DNA of 64,000 nt, taken from Paraburkholderia sp. IMGN_8 (GTDB taxonomy: Bacteria; Pseudomonadota; Gammaproteobacteria; Burkholderiales; Burkholderiaceae). A program made the translations under genes and the position numbers. Positions 9,520-20,016 of the stretch are shown piece by piece; the first letter of the stretch is position 1, and each line of letters opens with the position of its first letter. The notes below the pieces were generated by a model. The model had not been told where the DNA came from. It ran no database searches and was given only the letters and a program-made list of their open reading frames with translations. Location of the stretch: the NCBI RefSeq assembly GCF_038050405.1, contig NZ_CP150900.1, positions 3,906,001-3,970,000 on the forward strand, read 5' to 3'.

Positions 9520-11169
9520 TCAACCCACGTTCTTCACTTCGTCGCGCAGCGCGCGCCGCAGAATCTTGCCGACGTTGGTCTTCGGCAGTTCGGTGCGGAA
9601 CTCGACGATCCGGGGGCGCTTGTAGCCCGTCAGTTGTTCCTTGCAGAACGCGAAAACGTCCGCTTCGGTCAGCGCCGGATCTTTCTTCACGATGTAGAGC
9701 TTCACCACCTCGCCCGACTCCGCATCCGGCACGCCGACCGCCACCACTTCGAACACGCCCGGATGCTTCGCGACCACGTCTTCCACTTCGTTCGGATAGA
9801 CGTTGAAGCCCGACACCAGAATCATGTCCTTCTTGCGATCGACGATCTTCACGAAGCCCTCTTCGGTCATCACGCCGATATCGCCCGATTTGAAGAAGCC
9901 GTCGGGCGTCATCACCTTCGCAGTCTCGTCCGGCCGGTTCCAGTAACCGGCCATCACTTGCGGGCCGCGAATGCAGATCTCGCCGCGCTCGCCAAGCGGC
10001 ACTTCGTTGCCGGCATTGTCGCGAATCGAAATGTCGGTGGACGGCAACGGCAAACCGACCGTGCCGGTGAAGGTGGTGGAAGTCGGCAGATTGGTGGTGG
10101 CGCACGGCGAGGTTTCCGACAGCCCGTAGCCTTCGACGATCGGCACGCCGGTCAGCGCCTGCCAGCGTTGCGCGACCGCTTGCTGCACGGCCATGCCGCC
10201 GCCGGTCGATTGCACCAGCTTCGAGAAGTCCAGGGTTCTGAAGTCCGGTTCGTTCAACAGCGCGTTGTACATCGTATTGACGGCGGGGAACGAGTTGATC
10301 GCATAGCCTTGCAATGCCTTGATGAGGCCGGGCAGATCGCGCGGGTTCGGAATCAGGATACCCATGCCGCCGCAACGCATCGTCAGCAAGCCGCAGACCG
10401 TCAGTCCGAAGATGTGGTACAGCGGCAGCGCGACGACTGTGATGTACTGCTTGATATCAGAACGCCCGCGATATGCCGGCTCTCGCCACAATTCCGATTG
10501 CAGGATGTTGGCGATCAGATTGCTATGCAAAAGCGTCGCGCCTTTCGACACGCCGGTCGTGCCGCCGGTGTATTGCAGCGCGGCGATATCGTCGCCGGTC
10601 AAGGCAACGGGCGTGAAGGCCGTTTCCGCACCACGTGCAATCGCATCGTTCAGCGCGATGCGCGACGACGGTGCGTCTTCCGCAATCTCAGGGCTGCCTG
10701 TGCCAAGCATTTCACCGACGGACGTCAGCACGACATGCTTGATCGAGGTGTGCGCCTGCACGGCATCGAGCGTTTTGGCGAACGTATCGAGCAGCACGAT
10801 CGCTTCGGCGCCGCTGTCGTTCAACTGATGCTCGAGTTCGCGCGGCGTGTACAGCGGATTGACGTTCACCACGACGTAACCCGCACGCAGAATGGCGGCC
10901 ATCGTCACCGGGTATTGCAGCACGTTCGGCAGCATCACCGCGATGCGCGCGCCGCGCGCCAGGCCTTGCGATTGAAACCACGCCGCCAGATGACGCGAGC
11001 GCGTGTCGAGTTCGCCGTAGGTCAACTCGCGTCCCATGCAAACGAACGCGCGTTCTGCCGTGTACTTCTGAAAACTCTGCTCCAGCAAATCCGCTACGGA
11101 GCTGAACTGCACCGTATCGATCCCGGCCGGCACACCCGGCGGATACGACTTCAACCAGATTTTTTCCAT
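9520..11169 (-). CDS. fadD: Long-chain fatty acid-CoA ligase
   Basis: This 549-aa ANL-superfamily enzyme activates fatty acids to acyl-CoA through an acyl-adenylate at the inner face of the membrane. The ATP/AMP signature is YTGGTTGVSKGA. The adenylate motif is VEGYGLSETSP, the hinge is SGDIGVMTEEGFVKIVDRKK, and the C-terminal lysine motif is TNVGKILRR. The length fits FadD. A TetR gene lies upstream in the same direction, with an operator-like palindrome between them (11375-11390), which suggests local control. Confidence 0.94.
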   Translation of the reverse strand: MEKIWLKSYPPGVPAGIDTVQFSSVADLLEQSFQKYTAERAFVCMGRELTYGELDTRSRHLAAWFQSQGLARGARIAVMLPNVLQYPVTMAAILRAGYVVVNVNPLYTPRELEHQLNDSGAEAIVLLDTFAKTLDAVQAHTSIKHVVLTSVGEMLGTGSPEIAEDAPSSRIALNDAIARGAETAFTPVALTGDDIAALQYTGGTTGVSKGATLLHSNLIANILQSELWREPAYRGRSDIKQYITVVALPLYHIFGLTVCGLLTMRCGGMGILIPNPRDLPGLIKALQGYAINSFPAVNTMYNALLNEPDFRTLDFSKLVQSTGGGMAVQQAVAQRWQALTGVPIVEGYGLSETSPCATTNLPTSTTFTGTVGLPLPSTDISIRDNAGNEVPLGERGEICIRGPQVMAGYWNRPDETAKVMTPDGFFKSGDIGVMTEEGFVKIVDRKKDMILVSGFNVYPNEVEDVVAKHPGVFEVVAVGVPDAESGEVVKLYIVKKDPALTEADVFAFCKEQLTGYKRPRIVEFRTELPKTNVGKILRRALRDEVKNVG

Positions 11170-11374
11170 GTCTCCTCCCTTGGTTTCGCATCTCGATGCG
11201 CTAGTGCATGATGCGCCACTGCAACCTCAATACTTCTAGCGCGCAGCCCGCGCGGGCTGGTCAAAGCATTCGAAGAATGTACGCAACTGATCGGCCGTAC
11301 CGAATGTCTCCTTGAAAGATTCGGTTGCGTCTCGCGAAAGCTCGCCGTCTGTCATTCATCCGAATTATCGGAAA

Positions 11375-11390
11375 CGGAATTCTTGTTCCG
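11375..11390. promoter_or_regulatory. Operator-like palindrome upstream of fadD
   Basis: CGGAATTCTTGTTCCG has CGGAA/TTCCG arms and lies between the tetR stop and fadD, about 205 bp before the fadD start. Its outer half-sites (CGGAAT and TTCCG) match the stronger palindrome before tetR at 12151-12168. Inferred TetR binding site. Confidence 0.42.
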
Positions 11391-11407
11391 ATTATCCCGT
11401 AAAAAAA

Positions 11408-12097
11408 TCAGCCGTCCGGCAATCCGAGGCAGCGCCGCAGCCGGATTTTCAACCATGCCGGCAGTTGCCGGCTGGAGAGCGACAAAGGACCCGGGTCGTT
11501 CAGCACGCTATTGACCAGCATGCCCAAGATCATTTGCAGCGTTGCGCGCACTTCGAATTCGAGCGACCGGCTGGTATTTTCATCGGCCTTGACGCCGCGC
11601 GCTTGTGCCAATGCGCTGACGAAGCGCGGCACGATCAGCGCCAACACCTCGTGATTGGTGGCCTTCGCGGCGTCCCAGTTGGCTTTGCGCTGCGACGCGC
11701 GCAACAGCGACGCGTGATACAGCCCGCGATTGCGCCGGAACGTCTGCACGTAGAACGAGATGACCGCATCGGCGAGCGTGGCCGCATCGTTCGAACGCCA
11801 CGCCGGGTCGCGCTCGACCGTCTCGCGCACTTGCTCGAGCCCCTGCTTCATCGCCGCGTCCTGGACGACTTCGAAGAAGCTGTCCTTGTTGTCGAAGCGC
11901 CGATAGAAAGCGCCGATCGAGGTGCCCGCTCGCTCGACGATATCGTTGATCGACAGATCGTCGAGATTGCCGCTCGCTTCGATCAACTCGCGCCCGGCTT
12001 GCAGCATGCGTGCGAGGCCCTGCTGGCTGCGCGCCTGACGCGGCGCCGCGATGGCGCTCGGCAACGGTTCGCGGCTGCGCGATGAAATCGTCGTCAT
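11408..12097 (-). CDS. TetR family transcriptional regulator (upstream of fadD)
   Basis: The 229-aa protein has an N-terminal TetR helix-turn-helix (residues about 20-70: LSINDIVERAGTSIGAFYRRF is the recognition region) after a disordered Ser/Arg start. The C-terminal ligand domain has no recognisable ligand. It is transcribed in the same direction as fadD, 238 bp upstream of it, and similar palindromes lie before both genes. A role as repressor of fadD is an inference from position and sites. Confidence 0.88.
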   Translation of the reverse strand: MTTISSRSREPLPSAIAAPRQARSQQGLARMLQAGRELIEASGNLDDLSINDIVERAGTSIGAFYRRFDNKDSFFEVVQDAAMKQGLEQVRETVERDPAWRSNDAATLADAVISFYVQTFRRNRGLYHASLLRASQRKANWDAAKATNHEVLALIVPRFVSALAQARGVKADENTSRSLEFEVRATLQMILGMLVNSVLNDPGPLSLSSRQLPAWLKIRLRRCLGLPDG

Positions 12098-12426
12098 ACG
12101 GTGTTCAATCTCGGTTCGCTGCTCAGGACAAGTTGAAGATTCGCCCAGAACCGGAATCTTGATTCCGGATAGTCGGCGATCAGAACCGTCTTGTCAATCG
12201 AGCCCAGGGTAATTACCGGGCCACCTGTTTGACCACTCATCTGACCCGCTTAGCGGGCGATGCATCGGGATGCAGCAGGCCATGCGCGGCGCGATCGGCG
12301 TCTTCCATCACCTGCTCGGCGAGCCCGAGCGCCGAATGCGCGGCCGGCGATGGGCGCGGCTATGATGTGAACGCCGAGCACCGCAGCAGCGTCGAGGGCA
12401 ATGCCGGGGCGCGTTGGAGCGGGTGA
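12098..12426. other. Intergenic region between tetR and the porin 3' end
   Basis: 329 bp without an intact gene. It holds the tetR upstream region with a perfect palindrome at 12151-12168. Nearer the porin, 12237-12345 reads on the minus strand like the C-terminus of a protein but has a stop upstream in the same frame. I see no other feature. Confidence 0.5.
12151..12168. promoter_or_regulatory. Operator-like palindrome upstream of tetR
   Basis: CCGGAATCTTGATTCCGG has perfect 8-bp arms and a 2-bp centre, 54-71 bp before the tetR start codon. Position and symmetry fit a TetR autoregulatory operator. A related palindrome precedes fadD. Confidence 0.5.
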
Positions 12427-13539
12427 TCAAAACTGATGCCGCACGCCCGCCATCACGCCGATCTGCGTTCCCTTCTGGGCCAGTCCGACGCCGTTGACGC
12501 CTTGCAGCTGAGCGCCGATCAGATCGCCCCGGTACAGCGAGTAGTCGCCTTCCAGATAAACATCCGTGCGCCTGGACAGGTTGTAGTCGGCAACCAGCTG
12601 GTACTGCCATGCTGAGCCGTCCTGAGCGGCTTTCTTGCCGTCCTGCAGCGTACGCCACATATTCGCCGCGAAGTGCCACGCGTTGCCGACCTGCTGCGTG
12701 ATGCCGCCCATGATCATGCGACGCCGCGAAAAGTCGGTGTACTTGAGCGCGGCCAGCGCGGGTGCGGTGAACGGTCCGTTGGCAAAATTCGAAAAACCGG
12801 CGTCGTTCTGATTGACGATGTAACCGACCGCGAAGCGCGTCTTGTCCCACGTGTACGAACCGCCGAAGCTCCACGCCTTCAGGGCTGCGCCGTTGACCGA
12901 GTCTTTCGACTCTTCGTAGGCGCCGCCAATGGTGAACGGACCGGCGGTCGGCGCATACGCCGCAGCGGCGCCGATCTGGCTGCCGTATGAATTTCCCGCG
13001 TTGCCGCCGAACGCGTAGCCGGCGGCGAACATCAAGCCGTTGTAGTGCGCCTGATACTGCACCTGGTTGCTGGTCCAGATACCGCCGGTCATCGTCACTT
13101 CCGGCTGGAAGCTGAAATCGTATGGAATCCAGGGATTGCTGCCGTAGCCGCCGATCGTGACACCTTCGATCATCACGTTGTACTGGCGGCCCAGGATCAC
13201 CTGGCCATAAGAATTCGAGCGCACCCCCACTTGCGCTTCGTTGAAGAACGGCAAGGTGGGATCGCTTTGTCCGCTATTGATGTAAATACGGTTTTCGAGC
13301 TTGAAGAACGTGGACCAGCCGCCGCCCAGATCCTCGACGCCCTTCAGTCCCCAACGGCTTTCGGTCATGCCGCCACTGCCGAGGCCAACCGATGAATCGC
13401 CGGCTTTGTTCGCATGGGTCAGGTACCGCACGCTCTCATCGACCACGCCGTACAGCGTCACGCTCGATTGCGCGTGCCCCATCTGACAGGCCAATGCCGC
13501 GGCCACCATCGCCACCGCCCACTTGCTCACGTTTTTCAT
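12427..13539 (-). CDS. Gram-negative porin (general trimeric type)
   Basis: A 370-aa outer-membrane beta-barrel porin of the Burkholderia/Neisseria type. A signal peptide (MKNVSKWAVAMVAAALACQM, cleaved after GHAQ) is followed by SSVTLYGVVDESVRYL, the typical first strand. The protein ends in GVRHQF, with the terminal Phe needed for BAM recognition. Strands such as GLKGVEDLGGGWSTFFKLE and VILGRQYNVM are family hallmarks. ATG 13539 is preceded by GAGGAG; the 21-codon extension upstream is rejected. Substrate range cannot be read from sequence. Confidence 0.94.
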   Translation of the reverse strand: MKNVSKWAVAMVAAALACQMGHAQSSVTLYGVVDESVRYLTHANKAGDSSVGLGSGGMTESRWGLKGVEDLGGGWSTFFKLENRIYINSGQSDPTLPFFNEAQVGVRSNSYGQVILGRQYNVMIEGVTIGGYGSNPWIPYDFSFQPEVTMTGGIWTSNQVQYQAHYNGLMFAAGYAFGGNAGNSYGSQIGAAAAYAPTAGPFTIGGAYEESKDSVNGAALKAWSFGGSYTWDKTRFAVGYIVNQNDAGFSNFANGPFTAPALAALKYTDFSRRRMIMGGITQQVGNAWHFAANMWRTLQDGKKAAQDGSAWQYQLVADYNLSRRTDVYLEGDYSLYRGDLIGAQLQGVNGVGLAQKGTQIGVMAGVRHQF

Positions 13540-14009
13540 AACGCTCCTCATATGGGTTCCGCTTGTCGCGGATATGGGTCGTTCGTTTCGCTCTTCGGGC
13601 ACACATCAGTCAGGCTTTCAGGCGAGCGGCCCATCGCATGACGCGTAGGCATCCTGTCTTTTTAGCCGCCGTCTCGTGCCGTCGACGCCGCCCGCCTGAT
13701 GTAAAGTACCGGCGCCGCACCGGTTGGGAGCCACGCCAATGACCTGACGAAATACGCGTGAGTGGAACCATATCCTGAAATGGGCATGGCAAGAAAATAG
13801 ACTGTGCCGGTGTTGCGCAGGTGCTGTTAAGTCAGCGAACTACTTGCAGTGCGTCAGAAGCACGCGTAGGCGGTGGAGTCATCGCATGGCAGCATGGACG
13901 GGTTTGTTATCGTATGACTTATGATCGCCGCGCTGTCAGCTTGCCGGCTTCGCCATTTAAGCGCGCCGTAGGACGCAGCGCGCTTCCTTCAAGGCTTAAG
14001 CCGTGAAAC
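13540..14009. other. Intergenic region upstream of the porin
   Basis: 470 bp holding the porin promoter region and the 3' flank of rsmA. A stem-loop lies at 13959-13985. The small open frames here have no family features and poor start context, so I call no gene. It is less GC-rich near 13790-13920, which fits a promoter region. Confidence 0.5.
13959..13985 (-). terminator. Stem-loop downstream of rsmA
   Basis: AAGCGCGC and GCGCGCTT form a perfect 8-bp stem with an 11-nt loop, 25 bp past the rsmA stop. No T run follows, so termination is uncertain. Confidence 0.4.
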
Positions 14010-14876
14010 TCAGGCGTCGCCGTTCTCAGCGGCCGCGGCGCCGCGCGACGGCAACGCCGCCACGGCCTGCGCCACGCGCACATATTCGGCGACCGGCACA
14101 TCTTCGGCGCGGCGTTGCAGATCGAAGCCGAGCGCGTCGAAATCCACCGAGTCACGATAGGCTGCCAACGTATTGCGCAGCATCTTGCGCCGTTGCGAGA
14201 ACGCCGCCGTCACCACTTCGCCGAGCACACGCTCGTCCACCGGCGGCAATTCGTGCAGTTCGTACGGGATCATCCGCACGATCGCCGAATCGACCTTCGG
14301 CGGCGGCTGGAACGCTTCGGGCGGCACGTCGAGTTGCTTGTCGATCACGTAGCGGTATTGCAGCATCACCGAGAGCCGGCTGAACGCCTTGGTGCCCGGC
14401 TCCGCCACCATCCGCTCGACCACTTCGTTCTGCAGCATGAAGTGCTGATCGATCACGCGATGCGCGAACGACGTCAGATGAAACAGCAGCGGACTCGAAA
14501 TGTTGTACGGCAGATTACCGACAATGCGCAGCGACGCCTTGTCGCCCGGCGCCGCAAGCGAGCCGAAGTCGAACGTGAGTGCGTCGCCCGCATGCAGCTC
14601 AAGCAGGTCGCCGAATTTCTTCTTGAGCCGGCCGATCAGATCGCGATCCAGTTCGACCGCGTGCAGCGGCGCTTCAGGCGTCGCCAGACGTTCGATCAGC
14701 GGTTCGGTGAGCGCGCCCAGCCCCGGCCCGATCTCGACCATGCGCTCGCCGCGCTGCGGCCGGATCACGTCGACGATCGAATCGATCACGCCCATATCGA
14801 CCAGAAAATTCTGGCCGAAACGCTTGCGTGCGGTATGACCCTGATGCTGGGCCCGTTGCTGTCTGCTGGTGGACAT
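14010..14876 (-). CDS. rsmA: 16S rRNA (A1518/A1519-N6,N6)-dimethyltransferase
   Basis: RsmA/KsgA (288 aa) dimethylates two adjacent adenines in helix 45 of 16S rRNA late in 30S assembly. The SAM motif [14 protein letters not shown] (about 47-60) and the catalytic NLPYN (121-125) are intact. The ATG at 14876 gives the usual start before [11 protein letters not shown]. An alternative TTG at 14969 adds 31 hydrophobic, family-unlike residues. It is the last gene of the lptD-surA-pdxA-rsmA block, a conserved proteobacterial order. Confidence 0.95.
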   Translation of the reverse strand: MSTSRQQRAQHQGHTARKRFGQNFLVDMGVIDSIVDVIRPQRGERMVEIGPGLGALTEPLIERLATPEAPLHAVELDRDLIGRLKKKFGDLLELHAGDALTFDFGSLAAPGDKASLRIVGNLPYNISSPLLFHLTSFAHRVIDQHFMLQNEVVERMVAEPGTKAFSRLSVMLQYRYVIDKQLDVPPEAFQPPPKVDSAIVRMIPYELHELPPVDERVLGEVVTAAFSQRRKMLRNTLAAYRDSVDFDALGFDLQRRAEDVPVAEYVRVAQAVAALPSRGAAAAENGDA

Positions 14877-14979
14877 CGAAGAAACGCTAGGAAGAGAACT
14901 GCTTAAAAAAGGAAACGCCGGAAACGCGGGTAAAGCGATGCTGGTGAAACGCTGCTGGTGAAACGACAAGCAGCGTGAA

Positions 14980-15990
14980 TTAGCCCCCGCGACGATGCTG
15001 CGCCATCGACACAGCCGTATCGATCGCGGCGAGCAGGCTGCCGGAATCGGCGCGGCCGGTGCCGGCCAGATCGAGCGCGGTGCCGTGATCGACCGAGGTG
15101 CGGATGATCGGCAAGCCGAGCGTGATATTGATGCCTTCGCCGAAAGTCGCGTACTTCAACACCGGCAGCCCCTGATCGTGGAACATCGCGAGCACGCAAT
15201 CGGCTTCGTTCAGATAGCGCGGCTGGAATAGCGTGTCGGCCGGATAGGGACCGCGCGCGTCGATGCCCTGTTCGTTCGCGAGCTTCAGCGCCGGCGAAAT
15301 CACGTCGATTTCTTCGCGGCCAAGATAGCCATTTTCGCCCGCATGCGGGTTCAACCCGGTCACGAGGATGCGCGGCGCCGGCAGACCAAAATGGTGGCGC
15401 AGATCGTGATCGATGATACGCAGTGTCTCGCCGATGCCGTCGATCGACAACGCCGCCGACACGTCTTTCAACGGCAGATGCGTGGTGGCGAGCGCGACGC
15501 GCAATGGGCGCTTGCCGGTGCCGGCCAACATCATCACCACGCGCGGCGTGTGCGTGCGTTCGGCCAGGTATTCGGTGTGGCCGGTGAACGGCACACCGGC
15601 ATCGTTGATCGTACTTTTTTGCAGCGGCGCGGTGACGATCGCGTCGAACGTACCGGCCACCGCGCCGTCGATCGCGCTGTCGAGCAGATCGAGCACGTAG
15701 CGGCCGTTCGCGGCGTCGAGCTTGCCTGCCTGCGACGGCGCGCCGAGCGGCCGGTGCTGCACCCGCACGCGCTTGCCGTCAGCCACCAGCGCAGTCCAAT
15801 CGACGCCTACCGCGCGGGCGCGTTCGGCGAGCAAGCCCGCATCGCCCAGCACGGTGAATTGCGCGCCGGGCCAATGCGCCGCCGCCCCGGCCAGCGCCTG
15901 CGCCGTCAACTCAGGGCCGACGCCGGCCGGTTCGCCGGTCGTGATCGCGATTTGCAACGGGGCGCTGGCGAACTGGGCGGCGGTTGTCAT
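14980..15990 (-). CDS. pdxA: 4-hydroxythreonine-4-phosphate dehydrogenase
   Basis: PdxA (336 aa) oxidises 4-phosphohydroxy-L-threonine in pyridoxal phosphate synthesis, with NAD and a divalent metal. The three metal-ligand regions are present: [22 protein letters not shown] and [24 protein letters not shown] begins the domain. It starts 5 bp after the surA stop, which supports cotranscription. Confidence 0.96.
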   Translation of the reverse strand: MTTAAQFASAPLQIAITTGEPAGVGPELTAQALAGAAAHWPGAQFTVLGDAGLLAERARAVGVDWTALVADGKRVRVQHRPLGAPSQAGKLDAANGRYVLDLLDSAIDGAVAGTFDAIVTAPLQKSTINDAGVPFTGHTEYLAERTHTPRVVMMLAGTGKRPLRVALATTHLPLKDVSAALSIDGIGETLRIIDHDLRHHFGLPAPRILVTGLNPHAGENGYLGREEIDVISPALKLANEQGIDARGPYPADTLFQPRYLNEADCVLAMFHDQGLPVLKYATFGEGINITLGLPIIRTSVDHGTALDLAGTGRADSGSLLAAIDTAVSMAQHRRGG

Positions 15991-15995
15991 GACGT

Positions 15996-17351
15996 TTATG
16001 GCAAGCTTGCTTGAGCGGGTTTTACGTCGACATACGCAGTGTCGCGCAATTCACGCAGCCAGTCGGCGTAGGCCTGTTCCGCCTTGCGCTGACCGATTGC
16101 CTGACGCGCCAGATCCATCTGCTGCGAGACCGAGCCTTCCGATTCGCGGCGGCCCAGCACCTGGATCAGGTGATAGCCGTATTCGCTGCGTACCGGATCG
16201 CTGATTTGACCGTCCTGCAGGCTGTTCATCGCCCGCTCGAATTCCGGCACCGTCTCGCCCGGGCTGATCCAGCCCAGGTCGCCGCCTTGCGACGACGAAC
16301 CGTCTTGCGAGTAGGTGTGGGCGAACTTCGCGAAGTCGCCGCCGCCGGCAATCTGGTTCTTGATTTCGAGCAGCTTCTGACGTGCTTGCGGCTCCGACAT
16401 GCCGTCGCCGACGCGCAGCAGAATGTGGCGCACGTGCGTCTGCACGAGCTTTGTCGCATCCGCCGAACTCGCGCCCTGGCCCGTGCGACGATCGACGAGG
16501 CGCACGATTTCGAAGCCGTCGCTGGTGCGGATCAGATCCGGATTGACCTGACCGGGGCGCAATGCCGCGGCGGCCTTAACGAATTCAGGCGGCAGCTTGG
16601 ACGGCGGCACGAAACCCGTATCGCCGCCCTTCGAGGCATCCGGCGCTTGCGAATTCGACTTCGCGAGCTTTTCGAAGTTGGCGCCGCCTTTGGCTTCCGT
16701 CAGCAGCGCCTGGGCCTTTTGCTGTGCCGCTTCGATATCGGTTTCCGACGCGTTCTGCGGCGCCTTCAGGAAAATGTGCTGGAAGTGCAGATCGCTCGTC
16801 AGGCCGGCGTTCGGGCCACGCTGACTGGCGATGTAGTTCGCGACTTCCGCGTCCGACACCGTGACCTTGCTGTCCACTTCCTTCTCGCGCAGACGCGAGA
16901 GCGTCAGTTCGGTACGGGCGTCGCTCGTGAACGTGCTCCAGGGCACGCCTTGCGCCTCAATCCGCGCGCGGTACATGTCGAGCGTCATGTTGTTCGCTTG
17001 CGCGAGCCGTTCGAGCGTTTTTTGCACGGCGGCGTCGTCGACATTGATGCCGTCTTCTTTCGCCTTCTGCAACTGGATGCGCTCCAGCACCATCTGGTTG
17101 AGCACCTGCTGGCGCAACTGGTCCATCGGCGGGACCGGCGCGTTCTGCTGGTTCAGCCGGCGGGTAATCAGGCCCATGCGCTCGTCGAGCTCGCGCCGCG
17201 TGATGACGCCGTTATTGACCACTGCGGCGATGGTGTCGACCGTCTGGCCGCTATCGCCGCGCAGCGCCTGCGCCTGAACCGGCGCGACCGACAGGAAAGA
17301 CGCCACTGCGGCGAGACCGGCCGCAAGCGTTGCCAAGCGAAGCTTTTTCAT
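15996..17351 (-). CDS. surA: Periplasmic chaperone / peptidyl-prolyl isomerase SurA
   Basis: SurA (451 aa) escorts unfolded outer-membrane proteins, including LptD, across the periplasm. There is a signal peptide ([20 protein letters not shown], cleavage after VQAQA near 29), an N-terminal chaperone domain (about 36-185), and two parvulin domains (about 188-288 and 305-403; the second starts [14 protein letters not shown]). ATG 17351 gives the proper signal peptide; the 18-codon upstream extension would bury it. It lies directly after its client gene lptD. Confidence 0.95.
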   Translation of the reverse strand: MKKLRLATLAAGLAAVASFLSVAPVQAQALRGDSGQTVDTIAAVVNNGVITRRELDERMGLITRRLNQQNAPVPPMDQLRQQVLNQMVLERIQLQKAKEDGINVDDAAVQKTLERLAQANNMTLDMYRARIEAQGVPWSTFTSDARTELTLSRLREKEVDSKVTVSDAEVANYIASQRGPNAGLTSDLHFQHIFLKAPQNASETDIEAAQQKAQALLTEAKGGANFEKLAKSNSQAPDASKGGDTGFVPPSKLPPEFVKAAAALRPGQVNPDLIRTSDGFEIVRLVDRRTGQGASSADATKLVQTHVRHILLRVGDGMSEPQARQKLLEIKNQIAGGGDFAKFAHTYSQDGSSSQGGDLGWISPGETVPEFERAMNSLQDGQISDPVRSEYGYHLIQVLGRRESEGSVSQQMDLARQAIGQRKAEQAYADWLRELRDTAYVDVKPAQASLP

Positions 17352-17427
17352 GATTGCCACAGATACTCCAATGATGTCGGGCGCGCCTGGCCCGTCTTTT
17401 CGCATTCTATAAATGATCGGACGAGCG

Positions 17428-19794
17428 TCATTCGTAATTGGTGAAACGCGCTTCCGGCGGCGGTGGCGGTGGCAACGGCGTGTAGCCGGCCACGCTGGAG
17501 CGGAACGCGGCCATCAGCCCGTTGTCGACGCTCGACAAGCCCTTGAACGTCAACTGCGCGAGAAACCGCGTGCCCGCCTGATGCTGCCCCGAGGTATTCA
17601 GACCGTTCGCATAACGCTGGATCCCGGCGCCGAACGTCCAGCAGTCGGCGTCGTATTGCAGGCCGACCAAGCCGTCGACGATCCGGTGCCCGCCCAGGTC
17701 GTAATTGAAACGGCCCACACCAAACACCCGATGCGACAACGGCCATTGCCCCGAGACCAGCACCTGATTGATCGGCTGATTGTCCAGCGTGGTGTTCGCG
17801 CGGGTGTAGCGGTACCCGACATTGACCACCCGGCCGGTGCCCGGACTGAACCCGAAACCGACGCTCGTTTTCACCAACTGGTTGTTGTCGGCATTATATT
17901 GGAACGCCGTTTCCGAAGCGAAACCGGCGCCGAGCTTGAGCGACGCACCCGCGATCAGGTCCGAATGGGTGGCTTGCGTGCTGGTCTGCGTAGGCAGCAG
18001 CGTGACGCGCTGATCCTGGAAATAGTACTGCTGCGCGAGCACGAAGCGCGCGCGCTCGTCGCCGGTAGCCGGGTTGATGAAGCGCGTGGTGATGGCCGCG
18101 GTCAGCCGGTTCGCGTCGGCGATACGGTCGTTGCCGACGAAGGTATTCGGCGTGAAGATTTCCGCCAGGCCGAAGTCGGAGTCGGCGGTATCGAACAGCG
18201 GCGCGGACGCCTGGTTCCGGAACGGCGTGTACACGTAGTAAAGCCGCGGCTCCAGCGTCTGAATGTAATCCTGACCGAAGATCCGCACCGAACGGTCGAA
18301 GATCAGCCCGGTGTCGAAGCTGAGCGTCGGGATCGATTCGGTGAAGTTCTTCGGCGTGCCGGCCGGCACGTCGTTGCTGATGTTGCGCAGGTTGTACGAC
18401 GCAAAGTGCCACTGCACCTTCGGCGTGACGAAGTAGCCCGGCCCGACCACCGAATACGAGATGTACGGGTTGAACATCAACCGCTGACCTTCGGTCTTGT
18501 CCGCGGTCGTGATGCGGAAATTCGTGTAGTCGGCTTCCGCGCCGAAGTCGAAGCCGCCGACGTTGTACTTTGCGTACTTCACGTTCAACTGCGGCTCGCG
18601 ACCGTACGGCGCCACTGACGGCGTCAGCGTCTGCCAGTGCTGTTCGCGTGCGAGCACCGACCACGGCCCGTTGTTGTAAGTCAACCCGGCCTCCTGTTGA
18701 TACAGGAGCTGGGTGCCGTTCATAAACTGACTGACCGACGACGACAGGTCTTCCGGATACGTGTTGTCCGAAACCTTGTTGTAGTAGATGTAGCCGCCGA
18801 ACCCGTTGCCGAAGTTCTGGTTGTGCTGGATGTACAGCGCGTAGCGGTTGGTCTTCGTCAGGCGGTCGTTCGGCAGGAACTCGCCGGTGATCGAGCCGGA
18901 ATAGGTCGGCGACAGATAGCGGAAGGTCGACTGCAACTGCACGCCGCGCTTCGAGATCAGACGCGGTGTGACCGTCAGATCGCGGTTCGGCGCGAGGTTG
19001 AAGTAATACGGCACCGACAGTTCGAAGCCGTTGCCCGAACTGAGCGAGAACGTAGGCGGCAGCAGGCCGCTACGGCGCTCGCCCGACAGCGGGAACGACA
19101 GCCATGGCGAAGCGAATACCGGCACGCCCTGGAAAAACAGCACGCCGTTGTGCGCGATGCCTTCGTCGGCGCCGGTGTCGAAGTCGAACTCGCTGCCTTT
19201 GATGTACCACGCCGGATCGTCCGCGCACGCGCAGGCCGTGTAAGTGCCGTGCGTGAAGACCGACCGCTCGTTGTCGAGCAGATCGACGCGCTCCGCGCTG
19301 CCCGAGCCGCCCGTCAGGTTGAAGCGGTACTTCGGCGAGGTCATGAAGCCTTCGCTCGAATCCACTCGCATATGCGCTTCGGGGCCGACGAACGTATTGC
19401 CGTTGTTGATCACGTGGACCTGGCCGTAGGCGTCGGCCATATCCGTGTCCTGATCGTAATGCAACGCGTCGGCCTTGATCGCGACCGTATTGCGACGCAC
19501 CTCGGCCGAGCCTTTGGCGGCCATGTCCTGATCGGTGGTGCCGCTGGTGGTGTCGCCGAGCACGAAGGTGGCCGGCTTCTGGCCAGGCTTCAACGGATGC
19601 TCTTCGAGTTGTGGGGCGAGTTGCATGCCCCAGGGGGCGTCAATAGGCTGCGGCTGCGCGGCTTCCCCCGTCAACTGGGCGTGCGCAAGCGCGGGCATCA
19701 GGCCCGGAACGGCGATCAACGCCGCGACGAGCCGCCTTTTGCGCGGCACAACAGCACAAGAGGGAGTCGTTTGGGAAAGCTGTCTAGGCGGCAT
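17428..19794 (-). CDS. lptD: LPS-assembly protein LptD
   Basis: LptD (788 aa) forms with LptE the outer-membrane translocon that puts LPS on the cell surface. After a signal sequence (ending PALAHAQ near 40) comes the periplasmic jellyroll domain (about 95-230: [20 protein letters not shown]), with a C-x-C pair in YTACACADD, then the large C-terminal barrel. The tail is proline-rich ([12 protein letters not shown]) and ends in NYE. ATG 19794 is chosen because it places the signal peptide correctly. amgK diverges from its start, so the 222-bp gap must hold both promoters. Confidence 0.95.
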   Translation of the reverse strand: MPPRQLSQTTPSCAVVPRKRRLVAALIAVPGLMPALAHAQLTGEAAQPQPIDAPWGMQLAPQLEEHPLKPGQKPATFVLGDTTSGTTDQDMAAKGSAEVRRNTVAIKADALHYDQDTDMADAYGQVHVINNGNTFVGPEAHMRVDSSEGFMTSPKYRFNLTGGSGSAERVDLLDNERSVFTHGTYTACACADDPAWYIKGSEFDFDTGADEGIAHNGVLFFQGVPVFASPWLSFPLSGERRSGLLPPTFSLSSGNGFELSVPYYFNLAPNRDLTVTPRLISKRGVQLQSTFRYLSPTYSGSITGEFLPNDRLTKTNRYALYIQHNQNFGNGFGGYIYYNKVSDNTYPEDLSSSVSQFMNGTQLLYQQEAGLTYNNGPWSVLAREQHWQTLTPSVAPYGREPQLNVKYAKYNVGGFDFGAEADYTNFRITTADKTEGQRLMFNPYISYSVVGPGYFVTPKVQWHFASYNLRNISNDVPAGTPKNFTESIPTLSFDTGLIFDRSVRIFGQDYIQTLEPRLYYVYTPFRNQASAPLFDTADSDFGLAEIFTPNTFVGNDRIADANRLTAAITTRFINPATGDERARFVLAQQYYFQDQRVTLLPTQTSTQATHSDLIAGASLKLGAGFASETAFQYNADNNQLVKTSVGFGFSPGTGRVVNVGYRYTRANTTLDNQPINQVLVSGQWPLSHRVFGVGRFNYDLGGHRIVDGLVGLQYDADCWTFGAGIQRYANGLNTSGQHQAGTRFLAQLTFKGLSSVDNGLMAAFRSSVAGYTPLPPPPPPEARFTNYE

Positions 19795-20016
19795 GTATCG
19801 TTTGGCGAATCGGCTCGTCAGGCAGCTTCTGCAGTCACGGTCCACCGCCTGCACACCCCGACCGTGACAGTCGGCTGCACATCAATATTTACAATCTGTC
19901 GAACGGTGAGGCGGGCGGTAAAGCGGAATACGCGAAAGCTGGCGTAAGTCGCGTCAAAAAAGTCGTGGGGTATTATATGGCAAGACGTTGCCCCTCTGAA
20001 TTTGCCGCCGGTTTTC
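19795..20016. promoter_or_regulatory. Divergent promoter region lptD / amgK
   Basis: 222 bp between divergent genes. A TATTAT hexamer at about 19970 reads toward amgK and could be its -10 box. I cannot fix a matching -35 box or an operator. Confidence 0.35.

Noticed and set aside
13610..13792. Short open frame upstream of the porin
   Set aside because: No ribosome site, no family feature, and it covers the probable promoter.
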